DNA of 64,000 nt from Paenibacillus ihbetae. GTDB lineage: Bacteria; Bacillota; Bacilli; Paenibacillales; Paenibacillaceae. A program made the position numbers and the translations under genes. Below the pieces are notes generated by a model that saw only the letters and a list, made by a program, of their open reading frames with translations, had not been told where the DNA came from and made no database searches. The stretch lies in the NCBI RefSeq assembly GCF_002741055.1, contig NZ_CP016809.1, positions 5,620,501 to 5,684,500 of the forward strand. Direction: 5' to 3'. Shown here piece by piece: positions 33,765-43,107 of the stretch (positions are counted from its first letter, which is position 1; every line of letters begins with the position of its first letter).

Positions 33765-34517
33765 ATGAACTATACCATACAAGCATCACAGCGCACGCCC
33801 GCGCTCATTATATACCTGATTGATATCAGCGCATCGATGAATATGCTCATGGAGGACAAGAGGCGGATCGACGTCGTTTATGAAGCTTTGTCTCTAGCCA
33901 TCCGGCAGATGGTATTCCGTTCGACGAAGGGGAACCGGCTTACACCGCGTTACCGGATTGCGATCCTGGCATACAGCGATGATGTATACGATTTGCTGGG
34001 CGGCATTAAAGGCATCGATGAAATTGCGGCCATAGGCTCCCTGCCGGATTTGACGCCGAAGCGGTTCTCCGATTCGGCAAAGGCCTTTTCGCAAGCAGAG
34101 AAAATCTTGCAGATGGAAATTCCGAATATGCAGGATTGCCCTGCCCCGCTTGTGTGCCATATGACCGACGGCGTTTCAACGGGCGAGGATCCGGAGCCGA
34201 TCGCCCGCCGGATCATGAGCATGAGCGTTCCGGACGGGAATGTCCTTGTGGAGAATATCTTTATCTCCGACCATCTGATGAGCCAGCCGATAGCGGAGCC
34301 GCGCCGCTGGAAGGGCATACTGCCAGACACTCCGCTCGAGGACGAGCACGCCCGCAAGCTGAAGATGATGTCTTCGGTGCTTCCTGAGAGCTATCGGGAA
34401 ATGCTGGTGGAGGCGGACTATCAGCTTAGCCCGGGGGCTTTAATGATGCTTCCCGGAACATGCTCGGAGCTGGTGTCCATCGGATTCCAGATGTCGGCAG
34501 CGACACCGGTAAGGTAA
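33765..34517 (+). CDS. von Willebrand factor A domain protein
   Basis: 250 residues, soluble. The metal-ion-dependent adhesion site is visible: DISAS at residues 20-24 (DxSxS) and a TDG-type element in CHMTDGVSTGED (about residues 127-138). The domain fills most of the protein. It follows the kinase-like gene by 40 nt and ends 5 nt before the phosphatase gene, so it probably scaffolds the same regulatory unit. Confidence 0.85.
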   Translation: MNYTIQASQRTPALIIYLIDISASMNMLMEDKRRIDVVYEALSLAIRQMVFRSTKGNRLTPRYRIAILAYSDDVYDLLGGIKGIDEIAAIGSLPDLTPKRFSDSAKAFSQAEKILQMEIPNMQDCPAPLVCHMTDGVSTGEDPEPIARRIMSMSVPDGNVLVENIFISDHLMSQPIAEPRRWKGILPDTPLEDEHARKLKMMSSVLPESYREMLVEADYQLSPGALMMLPGTCSELVSIGFQMSAATPVR

Positions 34518-34522
34518 CGGGC

Positions 34523-35362
34523 ATGAAGCGGTCATTTGCAAACGCGGAAGCTTGGAGCGGACGGAAGAAAAGGGCGCGGTCAACCTCCTATTATTATGAG
34601 AGCAAACAGACCGGAGAGGAGCCCTTGACCCGGGTAGAGGAACAGTTCATTTGCCGGTACGCTTACGGCAGAGCTGCGGAGTCGGTATTGATGTCGGAGA
34701 AGAGTCAGGATTTCATGGCGTTCGCGATCGATCGGGACGTTTGCCGCTTCGTGCTGTGCGACGGAGTCGGCTTAAGCTACCGTGGCGATGTGGCTTCCCA
34801 GCTTCTCGGACGGGGGCTGATGGGATGGCTTTATTCGCAGGATGAGCTGTCGCAGGCTTCCTTGGAGCGCAAGCTGCTTGAGCTGACGGAGGAGGCGGAG
34901 CGGGAGATGCGCAGCCTGACCGTCGATGCCAATGCCCCCAAGCTGCTGCGAGAGGTGCTGGAGGAGAAGCAGCGAATGGGAAGCGAAGCGATGTACGTGT
35001 GCGGACGAATCGAGCTGCCGACCCGATTCAGGCGAAAAGGCAGGCTGTGGCTGGCATGGCAGGGAGATTCCCGCTTGCGGCTGTGGCAAGGGCAGCATGA
35101 AATTTCGCCTATATTCGGCGACCGGTTTCGTACGGCTGAGCGCTGGTCATCCAAAAACGGGCCGGTAGGCGGCAAGCCCCATGTATACCAAGGCCGGTTG
35201 GAGCATGAATCAGGCTATCGCCTGCAAATGTACAGCGATGGTCTGAATGACCTGGACCCGATGAAGGAGCCGATTCCCGATGACCAGGTCCAAGTGCTTA
35301 TGAACGCTTTGCATACAGGCGGACTGGAGGATGACGCTTCGTTTCTGGAAATTATGTGGTAA
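34523..35362 (+). CDS. PP2C-type protein phosphatase-like protein
   Basis: 279 residues. FVLCDGVG (about 73-80), MGSEAMYVCG (about 153-162), WQGDSRLRLW (about 178-187), MYSDGLND and a final DDAS follow the order of PP2C metal-binding motifs: first DG, GDSR, SDG, then DD. PP2C enzymes remove phosphate from Ser/Thr with Mn2+/Mg2+. Start ATG 34523 lies 5 nt after the vWA stop with GTAAGG upstream; the longer overlapping frame from 34460 is less likely. It is the last gene of the type VII operon and probably opposes the kinase. Confidence 0.8.
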   Translation: MKRSFANAEAWSGRKKRARSTSYYYESKQTGEEPLTRVEEQFICRYAYGRAAESVLMSEKSQDFMAFAIDRDVCRFVLCDGVGLSYRGDVASQLLGRGLMGWLYSQDELSQASLERKLLELTEEAEREMRSLTVDANAPKLLREVLEEKQRMGSEAMYVCGRIELPTRFRRKGRLWLAWQGDSRLRLWQGQHEISPIFGDRFRTAERWSSKNGPVGGKPHVYQGRLEHESGYRLQMYSDGLNDLDPMKEPIPDDQVQVLMNALHTGGLEDDASFLEIMW

Positions 35363-35387
35363 TGATCAACGGAATACATGATAGGAT

Positions 35388-35438
35388 GGGCTTGTCTTCG
35401 AAGTCATTGAAGTAGACTTTGGAGACAGCCCTTTTTTT
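35388..35438 (+). terminator. Terminator of the type VII operon
   Basis: GGGCTTGTCT pairs with AGACAGCCC (one bulged T), with inner GAAGTC/GACTTT pairing, followed by seven T. Confidence 0.85.
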
Positions 35439-35774
35439 GCGATAGGGGGAAGACCAATAGGCTTGGTTCCAGGCAGTGCAGGCGTTTTGGCAAAAACACA
35501 CCTTGGAAGCATAATTTCAAAGCTAAAATTATGACGGTGTGGGTGTTAATCCCATATCCCATGCCATATGCCATCAACTATCACTTGGACATGCTCTAGC
35601 TTCCCACCGTATCCCATCTCACTCTATATGGTTTTCCCTCTTCATTTGTTATCGGGCGGCGCTGCGATATTTCATGGTCATGGAAAAATAATCGAAATAC
35701 GGATTATAAAACACGTGCTTTTGGGTAATCTTGTGACAGACGAACCAACGAAGTCATGAGATGAAGGAGCGTGG
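35439..35774. other. Non-coding stretch with a large imperfect hairpin
   Basis: No supported gene. CACACC (35497-35502) pairs with GGTGTG (35536-35541) and CATAATTT (35510-35517) with AAATTATG (35526-35533), giving one two-part stem. A 63-codon frame at 35568 lacks a ribosome binding site. AAGGAG at 35763-35768 serves the next gene. Confidence 0.5.
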
Positions 35775-36578
35775 ATGAGGATGAATGAAGTTCAGGGAAG
35801 CATTCATGGAAGAACAGCGATCATTACAGGAGCAGGGTCGGGGATCGGGAAGGCAGCGGCCGTCAAGCTTGCGCGCATGGGGGCGAATGTTGCCCTGTTC
35901 GATCTATTGGATGAGCGGACGAACAAGGCCGAGGCGGAAATCAACGCACTGCGCGAGGGATCCGCACGGGCGTTCGATGTGGATATTACCGATCCGGACA
36001 GGGTCGAGAAAGCGGTCCTTGAGACGGTGGAAATTTTCGGAGGCGTAGATATCGTATTTGCGAATGCAGGGATTAACGGCGTGCTCGCCCCGATTGACGA
36101 AATGAAGCTGGAGGAATGGGAGAAGACGTTGAAGGTGAATCTGAACGGTACCTTTTTAACGGTGAAATACGCCCTTCCCCATCTGAAGAAACGCGGCCAG
36201 GGCAGCATTATTATTACCAGCTCGGTGAACGGGACGCGGACCTTCTCGAATTTCGGGATGAGCGCATACAGCACCACCAAGGCGGGACAGGTGGCTTTTG
36301 CCAAAATGGCGGCACTCGAGCTGGCGAAGTTTAAAATAAGGGTCAATGTAATCTGTCCGGGAGCGATTGCCACGAATATCGATCAAAGCACGAAGAAAAA
36401 GGACAACCTGGATGAGATTACGATTCCGGTCGAGTATCCGGAAGGAAGCCAGCCGTTGGCGGACGGTCCGGGACAACCGGAGGAAGTTGCGGATCTGGTC
36501 GCCTTCCTTGCCTCCGACCAATCCAGGCATATTACCGGCGCCCAAATCTTTATCGATGGAGCGGAATCCCTCCTCTGA
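35775..36578 (+). CDS. Short-chain dehydrogenase/reductase (SDR)
   Basis: 267 residues, classical SDR: TGAGSGIG (about residues 18-25) binds the cofactor, ANAG-type NANAGING follows, Ser in ITSSVNG and YSTTK (Tyr/Lys pair near 170-174) form the catalytic centre. An acidic residue in ALFDLLDE after the second strand favours NAD(H) over NADP(H). The substrate is unknown. Start at ATG 35775, 6 nt after AAGGAG. Confidence 0.93.
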   Translation: MRMNEVQGSIHGRTAIITGAGSGIGKAAAVKLARMGANVALFDLLDERTNKAEAEINALREGSARAFDVDITDPDRVEKAVLETVEIFGGVDIVFANAGINGVLAPIDEMKLEEWEKTLKVNLNGTFLTVKYALPHLKKRGQGSIIITSSVNGTRTFSNFGMSAYSTTKAGQVAFAKMAALELAKFKIRVNVICPGAIATNIDQSTKKKDNLDEITIPVEYPEGSQPLADGPGQPEEVADLVAFLASDQSRHITGAQIFIDGAESLL

Positions 36579-36711
36579 CATCCATAATTTATGATTTCAG
36601 CTTGGAATCCGGAGCCTGCTGGATTATGATAAAATAAATCCATGGACATCTTAACTTGGTTCCGAGAAGTTCATGTCAGATACATGAGTACGGAATACAG
36701 AGGGGGCACTT

Positions 36712-37089
36712 ATGGGAATCTTTTCCAGGTTGGCGGAACAGAAGATCGAGGAAGCGGTTCGAAACGGAGAGCTGGACAATTTGCCGATGGCCGGCAAAAA
36801 GCTCCCGGTAGATGATTTATCTCATATCCCGGAGGATCTGCGAATGTCCTACCGTATCATGAAGAATGCGGGATATGTTCCGGAGGAAGTCAGCTTGAGG
36901 AAGGAATGCCTTCGACTGCATGATTTGCTCGCTGCCGCACGGAATGACGGAGAGCAGGAGCAGCTGAGACGCAAGCTGAACGAGAAGCAGCTGAGACTGC
37001 AGATGCTGCTGGAGCAGCGTGGGCTTGGCTCAAGCGGTGCGTTTATGCAGTACGAATCCCGAATCAGGGAACGGCTGCTGGAGGAATAG
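36712..37089 (+). CDS. DUF1992 (DnaJ-related) domain protein
   Basis: 125 residues. AEQKIEEAVRNGELDNLPMAGKKL is the DUF1992 signature, also found in DNAJC28-type proteins, followed by YRIMKNAGYVPEEVSLRKE and a coiled C-terminal helix pair. It has no J domain. Function is not known. A GAGGGGGC box precedes the ATG. Confidence 0.9.
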   Translation: MGIFSRLAEQKIEEAVRNGELDNLPMAGKKLPVDDLSHIPEDLRMSYRIMKNAGYVPEEVSLRKECLRLHDLLAAARNDGEQEQLRRKLNEKQLRLQMLLEQRGLGSSGAFMQYESRIRERLLEE

Positions 37090-37176
37090 AAACAGCGAAT
37101 AGATGGATCACATAGAGCATGCGCCAGCTTCCATTCGGGTCTCGAATGACGGCTGGCGCTTATTGTTGTGTATGCA

Positions 37177-38172
37177 TTATTGCAGGGTGGGCAATGGGGT
37201 AAACAGCATTTTCAGAGCAGCATGGGTCAGCCTGATCGGCTCCGGCGTGATATGGGCCGTATCGAAGCTTTGGACCAGCTCGGATGGTGAAACTGGCTCC
37301 GGAGAGCTGATCAGCCCGGCAGTCCAGGCAAGCCATCCGACGATTCGCTGCGGCTGGATTCCTTGTCCCCGCAAAAAGGACAGGCTCAGTCCACGATTCC
37401 GTTTGGCCAGCCGCTTGCCCTCGGCATCAACGATCAAGGGAACATGGGCAAAGTGCGGAGGCTTGTAACCGAGCGCTTCGTACAACAGCAGCTGCCGCGG
37501 GGTGGAATCAAGCAGATCAGCGCCCCGTAATACGTGCGTAATCCCCATCAATGCGTCATCTACAACGACGGCAAGCTGGTAAGAGATCATCGCATCCGCT
37601 CTGCGGACAACGAAATCGCCGCTCTTCTCAAGCGCATAGATTTGGTGGCCCGCGATTTCGTCAGTGAAGGCAACCGCCTGCTTGGGAACCTTCATACGCA
37701 GGGAAGGCTTCTTGTGCAGTTCCTTTCGCTGCGCTTCTTCCTTCGTTAAATGCCTGCAGGTGCCTGGATAGCGGCGGCCTTCGGAGGCCAAGCCATGCGG
37801 CGCGCTTGCAGCGGCCATAATATCGGCTCGGCTGCAGTAGCACGGGTAGAGCAGTCCCGCCTCGTTCAGCTTTGCGAGCGCATGCTCGTACAGCGCTTTT
37901 CGTTCGGTCTGAACATACGGTCCAAAGCTCCCCCCGACACCGGGTCCTTCGTCCCAATCAAGACCAAGCCATTTCAAATCCCGTATCAGTTCATCAACGA
38001 GTTCTCCACGCGAGCGCTGCTCATCGATATCTTCAATCCGAAGAATATAACATCCGTTCAACCTTCTCATTTGCAGCCATCCTAGTAACGCGGTGAGTGC
38101 GTTGCCGATATGCATCTTACCCGACGGCGTCGGGGCAAATCGTCCGCGGCATATAGTTTCTTGCTGCATCAT
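37177..38172 (-). CDS. gluQ: Glutamyl-Q tRNA(Asp) synthetase
   Basis: About 331 residues, roughly the catalytic half of a glutamyl-tRNA synthetase without the anticodon-binding domain. FAPTPSGKMHIGNA is the HIGH region, RRYPGTCRHL with nearby Cys (CYCSRAD) forms the zinc-binding knob and RLAKRNRG is the KMSKS equivalent. GluQ-RS adds glutamate to queuosine in tRNA-Asp. Start ATG 38172 lies 5 nt after AGAAGG; GTG 38178 and ATG 38169 are alternatives. Divergent from hrpB. Confidence 0.93.
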   Translation of the reverse strand: MMQQETICRGRFAPTPSGKMHIGNALTALLGWLQMRRLNGCYILRIEDIDEQRSRGELVDELIRDLKWLGLDWDEGPGVGGSFGPYVQTERKALYEHALAKLNEAGLLYPCYCSRADIMAAASAPHGLASEGRRYPGTCRHLTKEEAQRKELHKKPSLRMKVPKQAVAFTDEIAGHQIYALEKSGDFVVRRADAMISYQLAVVVDDALMGITHVLRGADLLDSTPRQLLLYEALGYKPPHFAHVPLIVDAEGKRLAKRNRGLSLSFLRGQGIQPQRIVGWLAWTAGLISSPEPVSPSELVQSFDTAHITPEPIRLTHAALKMLFTPLPTLQ

Positions 38173-38372
38173 TTTCACCTTCTTGACTGCATCTTCTTTA
38201 AAATATCCGAGGGAGATGTTTTAATATAATGTATTGTAGCGCAAATGGGCGTTGTGTTTCCAGAGGAGGCATGCTAACCGATGGACTGGTCGTCCAATTG
38301 TAAAACAAGAACAGGGAGAGCGAATTCTAGAAAAGAGCAAATTCTATGTGAATGATGGAGACGAGGCAAAAC

Positions 38373-40886
38373 ATGAATCAATTTCCCATACATCAAGTAA
38401 TGCCGCAATTAACTGCGGCACTCGCTGAGCGGACGGCTGCCGTCTTGATCGCGGAGCCGGGGGCGGGCAAGACCACACAAGTTCCGCTGGCCTTCTTAAA
38501 GGCGCCGTGGCTTCAGGGACGGCGGATTATCATGCTTGAGCCGCGGAGGCTTGCCGCCCGGTCCGCAGCCCGCTATATGGCTTCCGCGCTCGGGGAGCGG
38601 GTAGGCGAGACCGTCGGATACCGGGTGCGGATGGACAGCCGGGTCAGTGACCGGACCGTGATCGAGGTCGTTACGGAAGGGATCCTGACCCGAATGCTGC
38701 AGGAGGACCCCGAGTTGTCCGGCATCGGTATGATCATATTTGATGAATATCATGAACGCAGCCTGCAGGCGGATACCGGCCTTGCGTTTGCGCTGGAATC
38801 GCAGTCGGTTCTGCGCGATGACCTGCGGCTGCTCGTCATGTCGGCTACGCTGGAGGCTGAGCCTGTAGCCGAGCTGCTTGGCGGAGCACCGGTCATTGTG
38901 AGCGAAGGCCGCTCCTACCCGGTTGCAACCCGATATTTGCGCTCCTCGGGGCTGGAGGAGCTCCATAAAGGTGCCGCTCGCGCCATTCAGCTGGCGCTAT
39001 CGGAGGAGGAGGGAGATATTCTCGTTTTTCTTCCGGGAGCAAGGGAAATAAGGCGTACTGCGAGCGAGCTGCAGCAGGCAAGCCTTGGAGGGGATATCGT
39101 CGTTCGCCAGCTGCACGGTACGCTTTCGCCGGAGATGCAGGATGAAGCGGTAAGCCCGGATCCAGACGGAAGGCGCAAAGTGGTGCTGTCCACCAGCATT
39201 GCTGAGAGCAGCATAACGATCCAGGGGATCAAGGTGGTAGTGGATTCCGGTTATGCACGCACCGAGGTTTTCTCGCCGCGTACCGGCCTTCCGCAGCTCA
39301 TCACGAGACGGGTATCCCAAGCTTCCGCCGACCAGCGAAGAGGACGGGCCGGGCGAATAGCCCCCGGCGTTTGTTATCGGATGTGGAGCGAGGAGGAGCA
39401 CCGCCACCTGCCTGAGCGTTCGGAGCCGGCAATCCGCGAATCGGATTTGGCGCCGCTGGCGCTGGAGCTGGCAGCCTGGGGAGCTCGAGACCCGCTGCAG
39501 CTTGCATGGCTGGATCCTCCGCCCCGGGCGGCGTTCGCGCAGGGCCAAGAGCTGCTGCGACAGCTTGGCGCGTTGGACGAGTCGGGCAGCATCACGGAGC
39601 ACGGGCGCTGCATGGCATCGCTGGGTCTTCATCCGCGGCTGGCCCATATGCTCCTTCGGGGAAAGGAGCTCGGCGAAGCAGGTTTGGCCGTTCGACTTGC
39701 GGTGCTGCTTCAGGAGCGGGACATTTTCCGGGCACAGGCATCGGCCGCGGACCAGGATATAAGGACGCGTCTGGAGCGGCTCGGGCAATATGAGCGCCGT
39801 GGGCATGCTTCTGCCGCCCCGGAAGGGGTCGATGATGCCGTTCTGAGACGGCTGCTTCAGGAGATAAAGAAGCTCCAAGCGGATCTGGGCATCCCCGATT
39901 CCGGCATACTGCGGACGGAGCGGTGCGGATTGCTGCTCTCATTTGCCTATCCGGACCGAATTGCCAAGCGCAGGGGAACGGGCAGCTATGTGCTTCGGAC
40001 CGGCCGGGGGATCAGGTTGGCCACGGTCCAGCCTCTAAGCCGGGCGTCCTATATTGTCGCTGCGGCCATCGATGATCAAGGACCGGACGGCCTGATTCAG
40101 CTTGCGGCTCCGCTGGAGGAAGACTGGCTTGAGGAACACTATCGCGGCGAGATGGAGCTGGTCCGGGAAGTAAGCTGGGATCCGGCGTCCGGCAGCGTGA
40201 GGGCGAGGCAGCGTTTGATGCTGGGCGCTATTCTGATTCGGGAGCAGCCTTATGAAGGCGTAACCGACGAAGAGCGTTCGGCCGCCGTCCTGAAGGCGAT
40301 CCGCCGGGAAGGGCTGGGACTACTAACGTGGACCAAAACAGCCGTCCAACTGCGCGAGCGGATGGCCTTCATGAAGAGGCATGATCCTGCCGGAGTGTGG
40401 CCGGATGTATCGGATGAAGCCTTGCTTGCCCATGCGGATACTTGGCTGCTGCCGTACCTGGGCGGGGTTCGGAACCGCTCGGATTTAAGCCGCCTTGGCA
40501 TAGCAGGACTTCTGTCCCATTTGCTGAGCTGGGAAATGAAGCAGGAGCTTGAACGCGAAGCACCGACGCATATTCAGGTTCCCAGCGGATCCCGAATACC
40601 GGTGGATTACAGCGATCCGGACAAGCCGTATCTGGCGGTCCGGCTGCAGGAGCTGTTCGGGATGAAGGAGACGCCGCGCATTGCCGGAGGCAGGGTTGCG
40701 CTGACGCTGCATCTGTTGTCGCCGGCTCATCGCCCCGTTCAAGTGACCTCGGATTTGGCGAGCTTTTGGTCCAGCGGATATTTCGAGGTGAAGAAGGACT
40801 TAAAGGGGAGATATCCTAAGCACTATTGGCCGGATGATCCGCTTGAAGCCACGGCGACCAGCCGGACCCGTCCCAAGCCGTCATAG
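38373..40886 (+). CDS. hrpB: ATP-dependent helicase HrpB (DExH box)
   Basis: 837 residues: Walker A GAGKTTQVP (about residues 30-38), DEYHER (DExH box, about 127), SATLEAEPV motif III, and QRRGRAGR motif VI, then HA2 and the HrpB C-terminal domain. HrpB is a DEAH/RHA-type helicase; its cell role is poorly known. ATG 38373 has CGAGG 6 nt before it; the in-frame ATG at 38352 has no ribosome binding site. Confidence 0.93.
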   Translation: MNQFPIHQVMPQLTAALAERTAAVLIAEPGAGKTTQVPLAFLKAPWLQGRRIIMLEPRRLAARSAARYMASALGERVGETVGYRVRMDSRVSDRTVIEVVTEGILTRMLQEDPELSGIGMIIFDEYHERSLQADTGLAFALESQSVLRDDLRLLVMSATLEAEPVAELLGGAPVIVSEGRSYPVATRYLRSSGLEELHKGAARAIQLALSEEEGDILVFLPGAREIRRTASELQQASLGGDIVVRQLHGTLSPEMQDEAVSPDPDGRRKVVLSTSIAESSITIQGIKVVVDSGYARTEVFSPRTGLPQLITRRVSQASADQRRGRAGRIAPGVCYRMWSEEEHRHLPERSEPAIRESDLAPLALELAAWGARDPLQLAWLDPPPRAAFAQGQELLRQLGALDESGSITEHGRCMASLGLHPRLAHMLLRGKELGEAGLAVRLAVLLQERDIFRAQASAADQDIRTRLERLGQYERRGHASAAPEGVDDAVLRRLLQEIKKLQADLGIPDSGILRTERCGLLLSFAYPDRIAKRRGTGSYVLRTGRGIRLATVQPLSRASYIVAAAIDDQGPDGLIQLAAPLEEDWLEEHYRGEMELVREVSWDPASGSVRARQRLMLGAILIREQPYEGVTDEERSAAVLKAIRREGLGLLTWTKTAVQLRERMAFMKRHDPAGVWPDVSDEALLAHADTWLLPYLGGVRNRSDLSRLGIAGLLSHLLSWEMKQELEREAPTHIQVPSGSRIPVDYSDPDKPYLAVRLQELFGMKETPRIAGGRVALTLHLLSPAHRPVQVTSDLASFWSSGYFEVKKDLKGRYPKHYWPDDPLEATATSRTRPKPS

Positions 40887-40911
40887 GCCATCAGCCGAAA
40901 CAAAGGTAGAC

Positions 40912-40937
40912 GTTTGGCTTACGGGTTCATCGGGTAA
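40912..40937 (+). promoter_or_regulatory. Candidate SigB-type promoter
   Basis: GTTTGG (40912-40917), 14-nt spacer, GGGTAA (40932-40937), close to the GTTTAA-N12-15-GGGTAT form used by SigB. It lies 36 nt before a general stress protein gene, which fits. Confidence 0.55.
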
Positions 40938-40972
40938 TGATAAGAAAATAACCTGATGAAGGAGGGAATGGC

Positions 40973-41521
40973 ATGGAGCGGAAAGTGGCGGGCGTGTTTC
41001 GTTCGGAGCAGGAAGCAGCGCAGGCGATCGAACGGCTGCAGCGAAACGGTATTCCGAGCGATGCGATTTCGATTATTACGAAGGATCAACGGGATGCGGA
41101 CCATATAGCCGAGCAGACGGGCACGATGGCACCTGAAGGCGTGGCTGCAGGTGCGGCAACCGGAGGAATTCTTGGCGGCACCGCCGGCTTGCTGGCCGGA
41201 CTTGGCGCTTTGGCGATCCCGGGAATCGGACCGATCCTCGCAGCTGGCCCAATTGCCGCTGTGCTGACAGGGGCGGCGGTAGGAGCCGGTACCGGAGGCT
41301 TGGTCGGCGGTTTTATCGGCCTTGGCATACCGGAGGAGGAGGCGAGAGAGTACGAGTCCTATGTTGAGGAGGGCCGTATTCTGGTGCTTGTCGATGCCGA
41401 TCAAGAAAATACGGGAATATACGATATCTTCCGTGATTCGGATGCGATGAATGCGGATCGTTATGGACAGGCCGGTCCCGAGGGTGAGGCGTCCTTACCG
41501 CCGCGCGGAACGAATCTTTGA
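40973..41521 (+). CDS. General stress protein (YflT-like N-terminus, glycine-zipper core)
   Basis: 182 residues. VAGVFRSEQEAAQAIERLQRNG at the N-terminus and ISIITKD match the YflT/17M general stress family. Residues 55-122 are a Gly/Ala-rich hydrophobic core (GGILGGTAGLLAGLGALAIPG) that could insert into or pack on membranes. The C-terminal EEAREYESYVEEGRILVLVD closes the domain. AAGGAGG precedes the ATG. Regulation by a SigB-type promoter is suggested by sequence. Confidence 0.88.
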   Translation: MERKVAGVFRSEQEAAQAIERLQRNGIPSDAISIITKDQRDADHIAEQTGTMAPEGVAAGAATGGILGGTAGLLAGLGALAIPGIGPILAAGPIAAVLTGAAVGAGTGGLVGGFIGLGIPEEEAREYESYVEEGRILVLVDADQENTGIYDIFRDSDAMNADRYGQAGPEGEASLPPRGTNL

Positions 41522-41898
41522 CATGATCCGAATGGAGTTACATTACTTAACCGAAACAAAGAATCCCTTAAAGGGATTCAGAGGAACGGTTGACGTTACG
41601 TCCATTCATTTGGAACAGTTGGAGTGCTCAATGCTCGTTGTTGATATTGATGCGATATCAAAAGAACTGTCCCCTATGTGGATTTATTCTGCTGGCGGAC
41701 AGTTTTTTTACATTAAGAACAGGTTGATTTCACAAGTAATAATTATGCGGTTTTCCCGGATTATCCGTACATACAGAGGAGGCATTGGAGCTCGCATCGG
41801 GCGGGTGAATGGGATTTTTTGGATTGGCGTCAGGCGTCCCCGCTCCCTTAGAATGAAATACGTCAACTAAGAAAGAAATCGGTTAGGGGGGAGCAGTT
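41522..41898. other. Intergenic region with a terminator
   Basis: AACTGTCC (41664-41671) pairs with GGACAGTT (41697-41704) and T6 follows, ending the stress-gene transcript. CCCTTAAAGGG at about 41567 is a small palindrome. A frame across 41451-41870 overlaps the stress gene and lacks coding character, so I do not call it. Confidence 0.6.
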
Positions 41899-43107
41899 AT
41901 GGCTAAAGAACGAATACCCGAGGTTGAACGTTTGCGAGGCATCGCCTTTTTGGCTGTCGTTCTGCAGCACTCGATTGCCCATTATTCGATCGCACCCGGA
42001 ATGACGGCTGATGACGGCATCCTGATGGCGGTTCTGCTCATGGGCACCAAATTTGCAGTCCCTGTATTCGTGTTTATCACAGGTTTAGTGCTATTTTACA
42101 ACGACCGCGGACAACTTCATTATGGTCGTTTCATTAAAAAACGCTTTGGCGATATCTATATTCCATTTGCTGTATGGACGGTTGTTACGATTTTGATAAA
42201 TTCGGGATTTAACCCGTTTGTTCTAGAGGATTGGAAGGACCTGGGCTTTGTTCTGATCACCGGAAAATCCAGCTCGCATTTTTGGTATATCATCATGTTG
42301 TTTCAGATGTACTTGCTGTATCCGCTGTTTCGTCCAGCATTCTTCCGCGTGAAGGCGCAGGCCAGCCGATCTATAGGGCTCTTGCTTCTGCTCCTGTCGG
42401 GCGTGCTGTATCTATGGCTGATCAGCGGGATTAGCGAGATTGGCCAGTGGATGGGAAGCCTCCGGATTCCCGTTTGGAGTGAGCTGTTTACGACTTATGC
42501 GGATCGGAATGCATTATACTACTTTTTTTACTTTACGCTAGGAGCCGCAGCCGGGCTGTATCAGCAGGAGTGGAAAGGGTGGATTCGCCGTTACCGGAAA
42601 CTGAACTGGGTCGTATTTGCTTTTTTGTTCGGGTGGTTGCTCATCCAAGCGGTGTCTGAAATCCGGGCGGCAGACGGTGGAATTACGTTCTATTCGTTGT
42701 CGCTGCTTCGTCCGTCGATGGCGTTGTTCCTGATCAGCTCGATCATTGTCATGTATGATGCGGCAGGCTGGATCTGCAAAAATGGCGGGGAGACGCTCAA
42801 CAAAGCGCTGACTTCCATCGGCTTGTATTCGTACGGGGCATATCTGATGCACCTTCTGACACTGCGTCTTAGCTACACAGTGGATGAAAGCCTGCTCCTG
42901 CATGCGCCTGCCTCCGTTCGAATCGCCGCTTCTTGGATCATTAGTGCGGCAGTCGCATATGGGGGTACCTATTTGCTGTCGAAGCTGCCGTTTGGAAAAT
43001 GGCTGGTCGGATTATCGGGAAGAAGGGGACGTTCGCAGCCGCATCCGCCGGATCGGCCGCACCGGCTTAAGCCGAAGCCTCAGGCTGGGCAAGCACCCGG
43101 CGTCTAG
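41899..43107 (+). CDS. Acyltransferase 3 family membrane protein
   Basis: 402 residues with about ten membrane helices. It opens with VERLRGIAFLAVVLQHS, the acyltransferase-3 motif with the catalytic His, and has FVFITGLVLFY and the conserved SSHFWYIIMLFQMYLLYP. Family members move acetyl or other acyl groups onto surface polysaccharides or peptidoglycan. The Pro/His/Arg-rich C-terminal tail is cytosolic. GGGGGGAG precedes the ATG. Confidence 0.9.
   Translation: MAKERIPEVERLRGIAFLAVVLQHSIAHYSIAPGMTADDGILMAVLLMGTKFAVPVFVFITGLVLFYNDRGQLHYGRFIKKRFGDIYIPFAVWTVVTILINSGFNPFVLEDWKDLGFVLITGKSSSHFWYIIMLFQMYLLYPLFRPAFFRVKAQASRSIGLLLLLLSGVLYLWLISGISEIGQWMGSLRIPVWSELFTTYADRNALYYFFYFTLGAAAGLYQQEWKGWIRRYRKLNWVVFAFLFGWLLIQAVSEIRAADGGITFYSLSLLRPSMALFLISSIIVMYDAAGWICKNGGETLNKALTSIGLYSYGAYLMHLLTLRLSYTVDESLLLHAPASVRIAASWIISAAVAYGGTYLLSKLPFGKWLVGLSGRRGRSQPHPPDRPHRLKPKPQAGQAPGV

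Noticed and set aside
41451..41870. 139-codon frame overlapping the stress-protein gene
   Set aside because: Half of it is out of frame within a good gene and the rest spans a terminator; the product has no recognisable features.
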